Assembly: GCF_036246005.1 (NCBI RefSeq)
Contig: NZ_CP109171.1
Coordinates: 2,220,001-2,284,000 of the forward strand
Direction of reading: 5' to 3'
Source: Streptomyces sp. NBC_01723
Lineage (GTDB): Bacteria; Actinomycetota; Actinomycetes; Streptomycetales; Streptomycetaceae
DNA: 64,000 nucleotides
Shown: positions 16,827 to 25,828 of the stretch, piece by piece
Layout of the letters: every line of letters begins with the position of its first letter
How positions within the stretch are numbered: the first letter of the stretch is position 1
The notes under the pieces: generated by a model
Seen by the model: the letters and a program-made list of their open reading frames with translations, nothing else
Told to the model about the DNA's origin: nothing
Database searches by the model: none
Made by a program: the position numbers and the translations under genes

Positions 16827-17702
16827 ATGACGCAGCTTTCGGCTGCCCCGACGCCGCAGCGCACCCCCGGGGACGGGAGCAGGGCGCTGTACGGGGGCAA
16901 GATCAACCGTCGCATCACCGTCCGGGACATCACCGCCGCCAAGGAGCGCGGCGAGAAGTGGCCCATGCTCACCGCGTACGACGCGATGACCGCGTCCGTC
17001 TTCGACGAGTCCGGCATCCCGGTGATGCTCGTCGGCGACTCCGCGGGCAACTGCCACCTCGGGTACGAGTCGACCGTGCCCGTCACCCTGGACGAGATGA
17101 CGATGCTCTCGGCCGCCGTCGTACGGGGCACCAGCCGCGCCCTGATCGTCGGCGACCTGCCCTTCGGCTCCTACCAGGAGGGCCCGGTGCAGGCGCTGCG
17201 CTCGGCGACCCGCCTGGTCAAGGAGGCGGGGGTGGGCGCGGTCAAGCTGGAGGGCGGCGAGCGCTCGCACCGGCAGATCGAACTGCTGGTGGAGTCCGGC
17301 ATCCCCGTGATGGCGCACATCGGCCTCACCCCGCAGTCCGTGAACGCCATGGGCTACCGGGTGCAGGGACGCGGCGAGGAGGCGGCCCAGCAGCTGCTGC
17401 GCGACGCCAAGGCCGTGCAGGACGCGGGCGCCTTCGCCGTCGTCCTGGAGCTGGTGCCGGCCGAGCTGGCCGCCGAGGTGACCCGGACGCTGCACATCCC
17501 GACCGTCGGCATCGGCGCGGGCGTCGAGACCGACGCCCAGGTACTGGTGTGGACCGACATGCTCGGGCTGACCGGCGGCCGGATGCCGAAGTTCGTCAAG
17601 CAGTACGCCGACCTGCGCCAGGTCATCGGCGACGCGGCGAAGGCGTACGCCGAGGACGTCGTCGGCGGCACCTTCCCGCAGGACGAGCACTCCGTCCACT
17701 GA
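16827..17702 (+). CDS. panB: 3-methyl-2-oxobutanoate hydroxymethyltransferase
   Basis: 291 residues; catalyses transfer of a hydroxymethyl group from methylene-tetrahydrofolate to ketoisovalerate, first step of pantothenate and coenzyme A synthesis, in the cytoplasm. Family motifs: MLTAYDAMTASVFDE, the metal site MLVGDSAGNC, DLPFGSYQ, VKLEGG, MAHIGLTPQSV and VGIGAG. The N-terminal 25 residues are an extension usual in Streptomyces. A strong hairpin follows the stop, so it ends its own transcript. Confidence 0.96.
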   Translation: MTQLSAAPTPQRTPGDGSRALYGGKINRRITVRDITAAKERGEKWPMLTAYDAMTASVFDESGIPVMLVGDSAGNCHLGYESTVPVTLDEMTMLSAAVVRGTSRALIVGDLPFGSYQEGPVQALRSATRLVKEAGVGAVKLEGGERSHRQIELLVESGIPVMAHIGLTPQSVNAMGYRVQGRGEEAAQQLLRDAKAVQDAGAFAVVLELVPAELAAEVTRTLHIPTVGIGAGVETDAQVLVWTDMLGLTGGRMPKFVKQYADLRQVIGDAAKAYAEDVVGGTFPQDEHSVH

Positions 17703-17721
17703 CAAGCCACCGCGGTACGAC

Positions 17722-17759
17722 ACCGGCCCCGCCGATCTTCCCCCGTCGGCGGGGCCGGT
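17722..17759 (+). terminator. Rho-independent-type hairpin after panB
   Basis: A perfect 14-bp stem (ACCGGCCCCGCCGA with its complement) and a 10-base loop, starting 19 bases after the panB stop and followed by TGGTTT. It isolates the exporter promoter downstream. Confidence 0.85.
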
Positions 17760-17793
17760 GGTTTCGCGGCACCGTCGGCGGGACGCCGGGGGG

Positions 17794-17867
17794 TGTCGGA
17801 CGGCTGTCGGACGGCTGTCGGTGGCTGTCGGCGCTCTGTCGGTGGTTTGTCGGTGGGGGCTGACAAC
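17794..17867 (+). promoter_or_regulatory. Six TGTCGG repeats at helical pitch plus -10 element (SARP-type promoter)
   Basis: TGTCGG occurs at 17794, 17805, 17816, 17826, 17837 and 17848, spaced 11, 11, 10, 11 and 11 bases. Eight bases after the last copy is GACAAC (17862-17867), a plausible -10, and the exporter ATG follows 9 bases later with no ribosome site, so the transcript may be leaderless. Known SARP regulators bind heptamer direct repeats at 11-bp pitch placed 8 bp before the -10; an AfsR/SARP gene lies downstream of this operon. Binding is inference. Confidence 0.7.
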
Positions 17868-17876
17868 GTCGTCGGC

Positions 17877-18902
17877 ATGAAGCGAATCGACGACAACCCC
17901 TCGGCCGCGGACCGCGCGGTCACCGTACGGGGGCTGGTCAAGCACTACGGCGAGACCAAGGCGCTGGACGGTGTCGACCTGGACGTGCGCGAGGGCACCG
18001 TGATGGGTGTGCTCGGACCGAACGGCGCCGGCAAGACCACCCTCGTCCGCATCCTGTCCACCCTCCTCGCACCCGACTCCGGCCAGGCGCACGTCGCCGG
18101 CTACGACGTCGTACGGCAGCCCCGGCAGCTGCGGCGGGTCATAGGTCTCACCGGGCAGTACGCGTCCGTGGACGAGAAGCTCCCCGGCTGGGAGAACCTG
18201 TACATGATCGGCCGGCTCCTGGACCTGCCCCGCAAGGAGTCGCGTGCCCGGGCCGACGAACTGCTGGAGCGGTTCTCGCTCACCGACGCCGGCAAGCGGC
18301 CCGCGGCCACCTACTCCGGCGGCATGCGGCGCCGCCTCGACCTGGCGGCGTCCATGATCGGGCGCCCGAAGGTCCTCTTCCTCGACGAGCCCACCACCGG
18401 CCTGGACCCCCGCACCCGCAACGAGGTGTGGGACGAGGTCAAGCGCATGGTCGGCGACGGCGTCACCGTGCTGCTCACCACCCAGTACATGGAGGAGGCC
18501 GAGCAGCTCGCCTCGGAGCTGACCGTCGTCGACCGCGGCCAGGTCATCGCGAACGGCGGCATCGAGGAGCTGAAGGCCAAGGTCGGCGGCCGCACCCTGC
18601 GCGTCCGCCCGGCCGACCCGCTGCAACTGCGCCCGCTCGCCGCCTTCCTGGACGAGCTGGGCATCACCGGGCTGGCCGGCAGCACGGTCGACACGCAGCG
18701 CGGCGACGTCCTGGTGCCGATCCTGAGCGACGAGCAGCTGACCGCCGTGGTCGGCGCGGTCACCGCGCGCGGCATCACCATCGGCTCCATCACCACCGAA
18801 CTGCCCAGCCTGGACGAGGTCTTCCTGTCCCTCACCGGCCACCGCGCCAGTGCCCCGCAGGACCCCGCGCCCACCGACGCCCGCGAGGAGGTCGCCGTAT
18901 GA
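17877..18902 (+). CDS. ABC exporter ATP-binding subunit, DrrA-like
   Basis: 341 residues from the ATG at 17877. Walker A GPNGAGKT at 47-54, signature YSGGMRRRL, Walker B VLFLDEPTTGLDP, then the switch region TTQYMEEAEQLA typical of the DrrA (daunorubicin resistance) family, and a C-terminal domain of about 100 residues ending in the LDEVFLSLTGH motif of that family. It powers export by the membrane subunit encoded next (ATGA overlap). The substrate is unknown; drug or lipid-like metabolites are usual. The promoter array upstream suggests control by a SARP-type activator. Confidence 0.93.
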   Translation: MKRIDDNPSAADRAVTVRGLVKHYGETKALDGVDLDVREGTVMGVLGPNGAGKTTLVRILSTLLAPDSGQAHVAGYDVVRQPRQLRRVIGLTGQYASVDEKLPGWENLYMIGRLLDLPRKESRARADELLERFSLTDAGKRPAATYSGGMRRRLDLAASMIGRPKVLFLDEPTTGLDPRTRNEVWDEVKRMVGDGVTVLLTTQYMEEAEQLASELTVVDRGQVIANGGIEELKAKVGGRTLRVRPADPLQLRPLAAFLDELGITGLAGSTVDTQRGDVLVPILSDEQLTAVVGAVTARGITIGSITTELPSLDEVFLSLTGHRASAPQDPAPTDAREEVAV

Positions 18903-19711
18903 GCGCCGCCACTGCCACTCCCACAGACGACGCCCGCATCTCGCTGCGCGGCCACGCCCGTCACACCAGCGCCCTGGTCCGCCGCAACCTGCTCTGGATC
19001 CGGCAGGACCCGGAGTCGATGTTCGACGCGCTGCTGATGCCGGTCGTCTTCACCCTGCTGTTCGTGTACGTCTTCGGCGGGTCGATCGGCCAGGCCCTGG
19101 GCGGCGGGCAGGACGGCTATGTGCAGTACGTGATCCCCGGCATGATCGCGATGATGAGCATGACGCTGTCCCAGGGCGTGGGCACCGGGTTCAGCCAGGA
19201 CTTCAACTCCGGTGTCATGGACCGCTTCCGGTCGCTGCCGATCGGGCGCGGCTCGGTGCTCTTCGCGAAGATCGCGGTGGAGATGGTGCGGATGCTCTTC
19301 GCCACCGCCGTGCTGATGATCGTCGCCGTGCTGGTCGGCTTCGACATCAACCACTGGGTCGGGCTGTTCGCGGCCGTGGGGCTGTCCGCGGTGTTCGCCT
19401 CGTCGATCATGTGGGTGTTCCTCACCCTCGGGGTGATCCTGAAGAACGCGCAGTCCGTGCAGGCGATGGGCTTCCTGGTGCTGTTCCCGCTGCAGTTCGG
19501 CTCCTCGATCTTCGCTCCGCCGCAGTCGATGCCGGGCTGGCTCCAGGCCTTCACCGACTACAACCCGCTGTCCACGCTCGCCGACGCGGCGCGCGGCCTG
19601 ATGGTGGGCGGTCCGGTCGCGCACGACCTGTGGATCACGCTCGGCTGGTCGGTGGCGATCACGGCGGTGATGGCGCCGGTCGCCATCCACAAGTTCCGCA
19701 CGAAGAGCTGA
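18899..19711 (+). CDS. ABC exporter permease, DrrB-like (ABC-2 type)
   Basis: 270 residues; start overlaps the stop of the ATPase gene. Six membrane helices of the ABC-2 family: an N-terminal cytoplasmic part with LVRRNLLWIRQDPESMF, then MPVVFTLLFVYVFGG, the long central segment YVIPGMIAMMSMTLSQG, FNSGVMDRFRSLPI (the conserved cytoplasmic loop), and the closing NPLSTLADAARGLM motif. It forms the pore of the exporter with the DrrA-like ATPase. It converges with the AfsR-like gene, which ends 13 bases away. Confidence 0.93.
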   Translation: MSAATATPTDDARISLRGHARHTSALVRRNLLWIRQDPESMFDALLMPVVFTLLFVYVFGGSIGQALGGGQDGYVQYVIPGMIAMMSMTLSQGVGTGFSQDFNSGVMDRFRSLPIGRGSVLFAKIAVEMVRMLFATAVLMIVAVLVGFDINHWVGLFAAVGLSAVFASSIMWVFLTLGVILKNAQSVQAMGFLVLFPLQFGSSIFAPPQSMPGWLQAFTDYNPLSTLADAARGLMVGGPVAHDLWITLGWSVAITAVMAPVAIHKFRTKS

Positions 19712-19723
19712 GTCACGTACGCG

Positions 19724-22700
19724 TCATACGAGGGCGACGGCCTCCCCGGGGGAGAGGCGGCCGCCCTCGGCGTACGCGGCGTCGTACGCCTCGGCGCCGA
19801 GCGCCGAGCGCACCCGCTCGACGGCCCGGACGCGCGCGTCCCGCTCCATGCCGGACGACACGTGGCCGGGCGGCAGCATCGCCTCGGCGGCACCCATGCA
19901 CCGTGCGCCGTCCGCGGCCCGGCGCCCGCCGTCCACGCGGGCCAGCGCCATCGCGGCGATGGTCAGGTAGGCGGACCGCATGTGCGGGGCGATGGCCGCG
20001 GAGAGTGGGGCCTCCGCCCGTTCCAGGGACTTGCGGACCTTGGCCAGGCACTCCTCGTGCCGGTCCTCCAGCGTGGCGAGCCATGCCTCCGCGGCGAGGA
20101 TGAAGGCGTCGAAGACCACGAAGTGGGCGATGCTGAACTCCTCGCGCAGCAGACGCAGTTGCTCGCGCGCTTCGGCGGTACGGCCGGTCATGCCGAGCCG
20201 GCCGGCGAGGAAGAGCCGGGCGGCGGGCATCGCGCCGTTGTGACCGGTGCCGCGGTTCCGCTCGATCACGTCGCGCAGGATGCGCTCGCCCTGCTCCTCG
20301 TCGCCCGCCTCCAGCAGCACGCTGCCGAGGCGGGCGTCGAGGACGTCCACCTGGGCGTGCGCGCCGAGCCGCTCGGCGTGTTCCGCGGCGGCCCGGTAGT
20401 CGGCGGCGGCGAGTGCGTACTCGCCGGTGCGTTCGCGGGCCTCGGCGCGTCCGGAGAGGGCTTCGGCCATGCCCCAGGCGTCGCCGAGGCGGCCGTAGAT
20501 CTCCAGCGACTCGTCGGCGTCGCGGGTGGCGTCGCCCGCCCAGTCGGTGCGGTTGGCCAGCATGTTGGCGCGCATCTGGAGAGCGCCGGCCAGCTCCCAC
20601 TCGTAGCCCGGGGTGTCGCGGCAGGTCCGCACGGTGGCGTCCTGGATCTCGCGCAACCGCTCGATGTCACCGGCGAGCAGCACGGCGAAGAACCAGAGCA
20701 CCCCGGGGCTGCGGCAGGTCTGCGGCATGCCCGGCTCGTACGTCGCCGCGATGACCCGCAGCTTGCTCTGGGCCGCGGGCCGCTGCCAGGCGTCCAGTTC
20801 CGTGTCCATGCAGGCCAGGTGGGCCAGGTGCACCCCACGCCGGGCCTCGGCGAGGACCTCGCCGGTCATCGGGGGCGGGGCGGCGGTACAGCGCTCCCAC
20901 ACCGGCAGGGCGGGGCGGACCGGTTCGGCGAACGGGTCGGGACCGAGGGCCATGATCTCGACGAACCAGTTCCGGGCCTCCACCCGCAGGTCGCGCATCT
21001 GCCAGTACCAGACCAGGGACAGGGAGAGGGACAGCGCCTCCTGCTCGTCGCGCTCCACGATGGCGTGGCGCAGGGCGGTGCGCACGTTCTCGTACTCGCG
21101 CTCCAGCCGCTCGATGGCGGCGAGCTGCTGCGGGCCGCGCAGCAACGGGTCCGTGGTGCGGGCGAATTCGCGGTAGTACGTCAGGTGGGCGCGTTCGGCG
21201 GCGGCGCGGCCGCCGGTCTCGTCGAGGCGTTCGCCGGCGTACTCGGCGACGGTCTCCAGGAGCCGGTAGCGCATGCCGTCGCCGGTCTGCCGGTCGGTCA
21301 CGGGCGTGGCGACGACGAGGGACTTGTCCACGAGGGAGCCGAGGGCGTCCAGGGCGGCGGGCCCGCACACGGCCTCGGCGGCGGCGAGGTCGCAGCCGCC
21401 GGCGAAGACGGAGAGTCGGCCCAGCACCTCCCGCTCGTCGCCGTCCAGGAGGTCCCAGGACCAGTCGACGACCGCGCGCAGGGTCTGCTGGCGGGGCAGG
21501 ACGGTGCGGCTGCCGGAGGTGAGCAGGCGGAAGCGGTCGTCCAGGCGGTCGGCGATCTGGCGCGGGGTGAGCATGCGCAGCCGGGCGGCGGCCAGTTCGA
21601 TGGCAAGCGGCAGGCCGTCGAGGCGGCGGCAGATCTCGGCGCAGGCGGCGGCGGTGTCCTCGTCGGCGTCGGGGCGGAAGCCGGGGCGGGCGGCGGCGCC
21701 GCGGTCGGCGAGCAGCCGCAGCGCGGCGGGTTCGGGCAGCGGCTCCACCGGGCGCAGGGACTCCCCCGGTACGCCGAGGGGTTCGCGGCTGGTGGCGAGG
21801 ACGGTCAGGTGGGGGCAGCGGGCGAGCAGTTCCTCGGTGAGGCGGGCGGCGGCCTCCACGACGTGCTCGCAGTTGTCGAGGACGATCAGCATGCGGCGCC
21901 GGCCGCAGTGTTCGACGAGGCGCTCGACGGCGGTGGTCCGCCGGTCGGCGCCGACCGCCCGCATCTCCTCGGCACCCGCGCCGTACAGCACGGTCTCGCG
22001 GGCGCCGAGGGCGGTCAGCACGGCCTCGGGTACGGCGTCGGGGTCGTCGACGGGGGCCAGTTCGGCGAGCCACACGCCGTCCTGTGCGGTGTCCCCGGCG
22101 CCCTCGGCGGCCTCCTGCGACAGGCGGGTCTTTCCGGCGCCGCCGGGCCCGAGGAGGGTGACGAGACGCGTGGTCGCCAGGTCGGCGCGCAGGCACTTCA
22201 GGTCGGCGTCCCGGCCGACGAAGGAGGTGAGCCGGGCACGGAGGTTGCCCCGGGGGCGGGGGGTCGCCTCGCGGGGTGGCTCGGCGGGCGCGGGCCGGTC
22301 GCCGGGTGCGGGCCGGTCGCCGGGTGCCGTGGGCGTCACCCGTTCCCCGGGCGCGAGCAGCTCCGCGTGCAGGGCCCGCAGCTCGGGCCCGGGGTCGGTG
22401 CCGAGCCGGTCGGCGAGCAGGTGCCGTACGGCCTCGTAGGCGGCCAGTGCCTCGGCGGTGCGGCCGGTGTCGCGCAGGGCGCGCAGCCGCAGCGCCTGGA
22501 GGGATTCGTCCAGGGGGTGGCCGTCGCACAGCGCGGTCAGCTCGGGCAGGGAGCGCTCGGCCGCCCCGAGGTCGAGGGCGGCGGTGTGCCGGGCGCGCAG
22601 GGCGTCCAGGTGCCTGGTCTCCCAGCGGGCCGCCTCGGCGGTGCGGTCGGGCAGGTCGGCGAGGGCGGGGCCGCACCACAGGGCGAGGGCGTCGTCGAGC

Positions 22701-23074
22701 ACGGCGGCCGCCTTCGCGGGGTCGCCGTCGGCGAGGGCGCGGCTGCCCTCCCCGACCAGCCGGTCGAAGCGGTGCAGGTCGACGTCGTCCGGGGCTGCGG
22801 TGAGCCGGTACCCGCCGTCGGCCGAGGCGACCGCGTCCGCGCCGAGCGCCCGGCGCAGCCGCCCGACCAGGGCTTGGAGGGCTCCCGGCGCGTCGGCGGG
22901 CGGATCCCCGTCCCACACCTCCTCCACCAGCAGCCCCACGGGCACGGCGCGGCCGGACCTGAGCGCGAGCACGGTCAGCAGCGCACGCAACCGTGCCCCG
23001 CCGAGCGGGACGGCCGTGCCGTCGGGACGGAGTACCTGTGTGGTGCCGAGGATGCGATAGCGCACGGGCCCCAT
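19724..23074 (-). CDS. AfsR/SARP-family transcriptional regulator
   Basis: 1116 residues. Residues 1-95 are the winged-helix OmpR-type DNA-binding domain (YRILGTTQVLRPDG, ALLTVLALRSGRAVP), about 98-245 the bacterial transcriptional activator domain, about 285-600 an NB-ARC ATPase with P-loop at 309-317 (GPGGAGKTR), a Walker B LIVLDNCEHV and the LPLAIELAAAR motif, and the C-terminal 450 residues a helical tetratricopeptide-like region. This is the AfsR-like layout: ATP-gated activator binding direct repeats. It is oriented toward the DrrAB-like operon, and the TGTCGG array before that operon is a candidate target. No SARP box was seen at its own promoter. Confidence 0.92.
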   Translation of the reverse strand: MGPVRYRILGTTQVLRPDGTAVPLGGARLRALLTVLALRSGRAVPVGLLVEEVWDGDPPADAPGALQALVGRLRRALGADAVASADGGYRLTAAPDDVDLHRFDRLVGEGSRALADGDPAKAAAVLDDALALWCGPALADLPDRTAEAARWETRHLDALRARHTAALDLGAAERSLPELTALCDGHPLDESLQALRLRALRDTGRTAEALAAYEAVRHLLADRLGTDPGPELRALHAELLAPGERVTPTAPGDRPAPGDRPAPAEPPREATPRPRGNLRARLTSFVGRDADLKCLRADLATTRLVTLLGPGGAGKTRLSQEAAEGAGDTAQDGVWLAELAPVDDPDAVPEAVLTALGARETVLYGAGAEEMRAVGADRRTTAVERLVEHCGRRRMLIVLDNCEHVVEAAARLTEELLARCPHLTVLATSREPLGVPGESLRPVEPLPEPAALRLLADRGAAARPGFRPDADEDTAAACAEICRRLDGLPLAIELAAARLRMLTPRQIADRLDDRFRLLTSGSRTVLPRQQTLRAVVDWSWDLLDGDEREVLGRLSVFAGGCDLAAAEAVCGPAALDALGSLVDKSLVVATPVTDRQTGDGMRYRLLETVAEYAGERLDETGGRAAAERAHLTYYREFARTTDPLLRGPQQLAAIERLEREYENVRTALRHAIVERDEQEALSLSLSLVWYWQMRDLRVEARNWFVEIMALGPDPFAEPVRPALPVWERCTAAPPPMTGEVLAEARRGVHLAHLACMDTELDAWQRPAAQSKLRVIAATYEPGMPQTCRSPGVLWFFAVLLAGDIERLREIQDATVRTCRDTPGYEWELAGALQMRANMLANRTDWAGDATRDADESLEIYGRLGDAWGMAEALSGRAEARERTGEYALAAADYRAAAEHAERLGAHAQVDVLDARLGSVLLEAGDEEQGERILRDVIERNRGTGHNGAMPAARLFLAGRLGMTGRTAEAREQLRLLREEFSIAHFVVFDAFILAAEAWLATLEDRHEECLAKVRKSLERAEAPLSAAIAPHMRSAYLTIAAMALARVDGGRRAADGARCMGAAEAMLPPGHVSSGMERDARVRAVERVRSALGAEAYDAAYAEGGRLSPGEAVALV

Positions 23075-23230
23075 TGTCCCTGGTGCGGTCGGAGCCGGTC
23101 ACGGGGTTTTGGCGGCGCGGCGGGGCGCCCTCCCGGAACCGCCCGGCACCCGCGGGACGTTTTGCCGGTGGGCCCGGTACGGTCGGGCAGTCCCGCAGGT
23201 CTTACGTGTGTTCGAGTACCAGGGAGTTCC

Positions 23231-24028
23231 ATGACCACCGCCACCGCCCGCCCCAGTGACCGGCGGGTCAGTCCCGTCTTCCTCGGGATCGTCGCCGTCG
23301 CCGCGGTCACGGGGTGGGCCACCTGGAGTGGGTTCGCAGAGCAGCCGGGGCCGGCCCTCTTCCTGTTCGTGACGGCGGCGTGGGTCGTCTCGCTGTGCCT
23401 GCACGAGTACGCGCACGCCCGCACCGCGCTGCACAGCGGTGACATCTCGGTCGGCGCGAAGGGCTATCTCACGCTGAACCCGGTCAAGTACACGCATGCG
23501 CTGCTCAGCATCGTGCTCCCGGTGCTGTTCGTGATCATGGGCGGGATCGGGCTGCCCGGCGGGGCCGTCTTCATCGAGCGCGGGCGGATCCGGGGGCGGT
23601 GGCGGCACAGTCTGATCTCGGCCGCGGGTCCGCTGACGAACGTCCTGTTCGCCGTGGTGTGCACGGCGCCGTTCTGGCTGGACGCGCTGGACGGCGTACC
23701 GCGCGACTTCCGGCTGGCGCTGGCCTTCCTCGCGCTGCTCCAGGTGACGGCGGCGATCCTGAACTTCCTGCCGGTGCCGGGTCTGGACGGCTACGGGGTG
23801 ATCGAGCCCTGGCTGTCGTACAACGTGCGGCGGCAGGTGGAGCCGCTCGCGCCGTTCGGGCTGCTGATCGTGTTCGCGCTGCTGTGGATCCCGGCCGTCA
23901 ACGGGGTGTTCTTCGACGCGATCGACGCGATCCTGCGCGGGCTGGGGATCGGCGAGACCGACACGTACTGCGGCTTCGAGCTGTACCGGTTCTGGCAGAC
24001 CGACGAGCTGTGCACGGTCGCCGGGTGA
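23231..24028 (+). CDS. Site-2-protease-type M50 metallopeptidase
   Basis: 265 residues, an integral membrane zinc protease. The zinc motif H58-E-Y-A-H62 lies in a membrane helix (VVSLCLHEYAHA), and the second zinc ligand motif is NFLPVPGLDGYG. Several hydrophobic helices surround them; no PDZ or CBS domain is present, so it is a minimal form. Family members cut membrane proteins inside the bilayer; the substrate is unknown. Start at the ATG after AGGGAG. Confidence 0.9.
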   Translation: MTTATARPSDRRVSPVFLGIVAVAAVTGWATWSGFAEQPGPALFLFVTAAWVVSLCLHEYAHARTALHSGDISVGAKGYLTLNPVKYTHALLSIVLPVLFVIMGGIGLPGGAVFIERGRIRGRWRHSLISAAGPLTNVLFAVVCTAPFWLDALDGVPRDFRLALAFLALLQVTAAILNFLPVPGLDGYGVIEPWLSYNVRRQVEPLAPFGLLIVFALLWIPAVNGVFFDAIDAILRGLGIGETDTYCGFELYRFWQTDELCTVAG

Positions 24029-24034
24029 CGGCGC

Positions 24035-24223
24035 TCAGCCCGTGACGGACTCGCGGCGGGTGTCCCGGCCGCGCTTGACGTAGTACCAGCACATGTTGGA
24101 CGACAGCCCCGACAGCAGCACCCACACGACGCCGATCAGCACGCTGCCCTGCACGAAGGAGACGACGGCGGCGGTCACCGCGAGGACGCAGACGACCAGG
24201 GCGTAGAGGGCGAGGCGGGGCAT
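24035..24223 (-). CDS. Small two-TM membrane protein
   Basis: 62 residues from the ATG at 24223 behind AGGAG. Two hydrophobic helices (LALYALVVCVLAVTAAVVSF and VLIGVVWVLLSGLSSNMCW) followed by a basic tail (YVKRGRDTRRESVTG). No family recognised. An upstream ATG at 24292 would add a tail without membrane character and lacks the ribosome site. Confidence 0.6.
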   Translation of the reverse strand: MPRLALYALVVCVLAVTAAVVSFVQGSVLIGVVWVLLSGLSSNMCWYYVKRGRDTRRESVTG

Positions 24224-24296
24224 GGGGCTGGCTCCTGTCGGGGGACACGTGCGGGTGACGCGGGTACTGCGGCACCCACCAGTGTCCCCCATCGGT

Positions 24297-25004
24297 TCAC
24301 ACGTCCGTGACGCGGAGCCCGGCGTGTGCCTTGTAGCGGCGGTTGACGGAGATCAGGTTGGCGACCAGCGACTCGACCTGGTGGGCGTTGCGCAGCCGTC
24401 CGGCGAAGATGCCGCGCATGCCGGGGATGCGTCCGGCGAGGGCCTGCACCCTCTCCACGTCGGCGCGGTCCTCGCCGAGCACCATCACGTCGGTGTCGAT
24501 CTCGTCGATCTCCGGGTCCTGGAGGAGGACCGCCGAGAGGTGGTGGAAGGCGGCGGTGACCCTGCTGTCCGGCAGCAGGGCGGCGGCCTGCTCGGCGGCG
24601 CTGCCCTCCTCGGGCTTGAGCGCGTAGGCGCCCTTCTTGTCGAAGCCGAGCGGGTTGACGCAGTCGACGACGAGCTTGCCGGCCAGCTCCGCGCGCAGGG
24701 ATTCGAGGGTCTTGCCGTGGCCCTCCCAGGGCACGGCGACGATCACGACGTCGCTGCGGCGGGCGGTCTCGGCGTTGTCGGCGCCCTCGACGCCGTGCCC
24801 GAGTTCCGCGGCGGCGGCCTCCGCGCGTTCGGCGGCGCGCGAGCCGATGATCACCTTCTGGCCGGCCCTGGCGAGGCGGTACGCGAGGCCCTTGCCCTGC
24901 GGGCCGGTGCCGCCGAGCACGCCCACGACCAGCCCGGAGACGTCGGGCAGGTCCCAGGGGTCCTTGGCGGGGGCCTTCTGTGCGGCACTGTCGGTAGAGG
25001 TCAT
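24297..25004 (-). CDS. npdG: NADPH-dependent F420 reductase
   Basis: 235 residues. The dinucleotide-binding fold starts GVLGGTGPQGKGLAYRLA and continues with VIIGSRAAERAE, where the Ser-Arg pair selects NADPH. Further motifs are VVIVAVPWEGH, VVDCVNPLGFD and a C-terminal helix with NAHQVESLVANLISVN. It moves hydride between NADPH and the deazaflavin F420, supplying F420H2 to reductases common in Streptomyces. No other F420 gene is adjacent. Confidence 0.93.
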   Translation of the reverse strand: MTSTDSAAQKAPAKDPWDLPDVSGLVVGVLGGTGPQGKGLAYRLARAGQKVIIGSRAAERAEAAAAELGHGVEGADNAETARRSDVVIVAVPWEGHGKTLESLRAELAGKLVVDCVNPLGFDKKGAYALKPEEGSAAEQAAALLPDSRVTAAFHHLSAVLLQDPEIDEIDTDVMVLGEDRADVERVQALAGRIPGMRGIFAGRLRNAHQVESLVANLISVNRRYKAHAGLRVTDV

Positions 25005-25146
25005 GCGCCGACCCTACGTCCGCCCCGGTCACGACGGTCGTACGGGTCTCGGCGCCGGCGGCGGGCCCTCCCCCGTATCCCCGGGTCGGGCGAATCCGGG
25101 GCGAACGCCGGACCGGGCGGGCGGGGTTGCGGCAGGATGCGGCCGC

Positions 25147-25761
25147 ATGGACGCCGTACGGGTCGCGCTGCTGCGGGAAGTGCTCGCCGGGACCGAGTGG
25201 CTGGGGGCCACCCGGAGGTTCGCGGGGGCGCTGCGGGGGTCGGTGGTCCCGCACGGGGGCGGGCTGCTGCTCGTGGGCACCGCCGAGCACGAGCCCTGGC
25301 ATCTCGCGGCGCACCTGGTGGACGAGGCCGCCTGGTCGGGGACGCCGGAACTGGCGCCCACGCTGGTGCGGCACGACGCGCGTCCCACGGACCCGGCGCA
25401 TCTGGCGGTGGGCCTCGGGCGGCTGGCGGCGGCCCGGCGCGGGGAGACGCTGCTCGTGGTGACGCCCTCCGATCCGGGCGCTCCGCTGCTGGAACGGGTG
25501 CACGACGCCCGCCGGGCCGGTGCGACGGTGCTGTCGCTGGGCACCGACCGCGACCCGGGCGAGCGGGAGCTGACGGCGATGGCGCACGAGGCGCTGACCG
25601 TGCCGGACGGCGCCGAGCTGGACCTGGACACGGTGCAGCACCTGGTCAGCGCGGCGGCCGGTGAGAACGCGGTGCCGCCGCCCCGGGGCCGCCGCCGCTT
25701 CCGCGACCGCATGTCCCGCCTGGCCGACCACCTGACGGCCCCGCCTCCGTCCGGCTGGTGA
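25147..25761 (+). CDS. Hypothetical protein (SIS-like conserved actinobacterial protein)
   Basis: 204 residues from the ATG at 25147. Alternating strands and helices with LLLVGTAEHEPWHLAAHLVDEA, ETLLVVTPSDPGAPLLERV and GATVLSLGTDRDPGE resemble a sugar-isomerase-like Rossmann fold, but no catalytic motif is firm. The C terminus is basic (RGRRRFRDRMSRLADHL). It is divergent from npdG across about 140 bases. Function unknown. Confidence 0.7.
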   Translation: MDAVRVALLREVLAGTEWLGATRRFAGALRGSVVPHGGGLLLVGTAEHEPWHLAAHLVDEAAWSGTPELAPTLVRHDARPTDPAHLAVGLGRLAAARRGETLLVVTPSDPGAPLLERVHDARRAGATVLSLGTDRDPGERELTAMAHEALTVPDGAELDLDTVQHLVSAAAGENAVPPPRGRRRFRDRMSRLADHLTAPPPSGW

Positions 25762-25828
25762 CGGCCGGTCCGGGGTCTGGGGAAAACCGGTTGCCGCGGT
25801 TCTCCGCCCGGCCCGACGATGGCTCCTC

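Noticed and set aside
19862..24028. Open frame of 1388 codons running antisense through the AfsR-like gene into the M50 gene
   Set aside because: The part before 23231 is the mirror of the AfsR coding sequence and has no domain; only the last 265 codons (M50 protease) are real. Long antisense frames are usual at this GC content.
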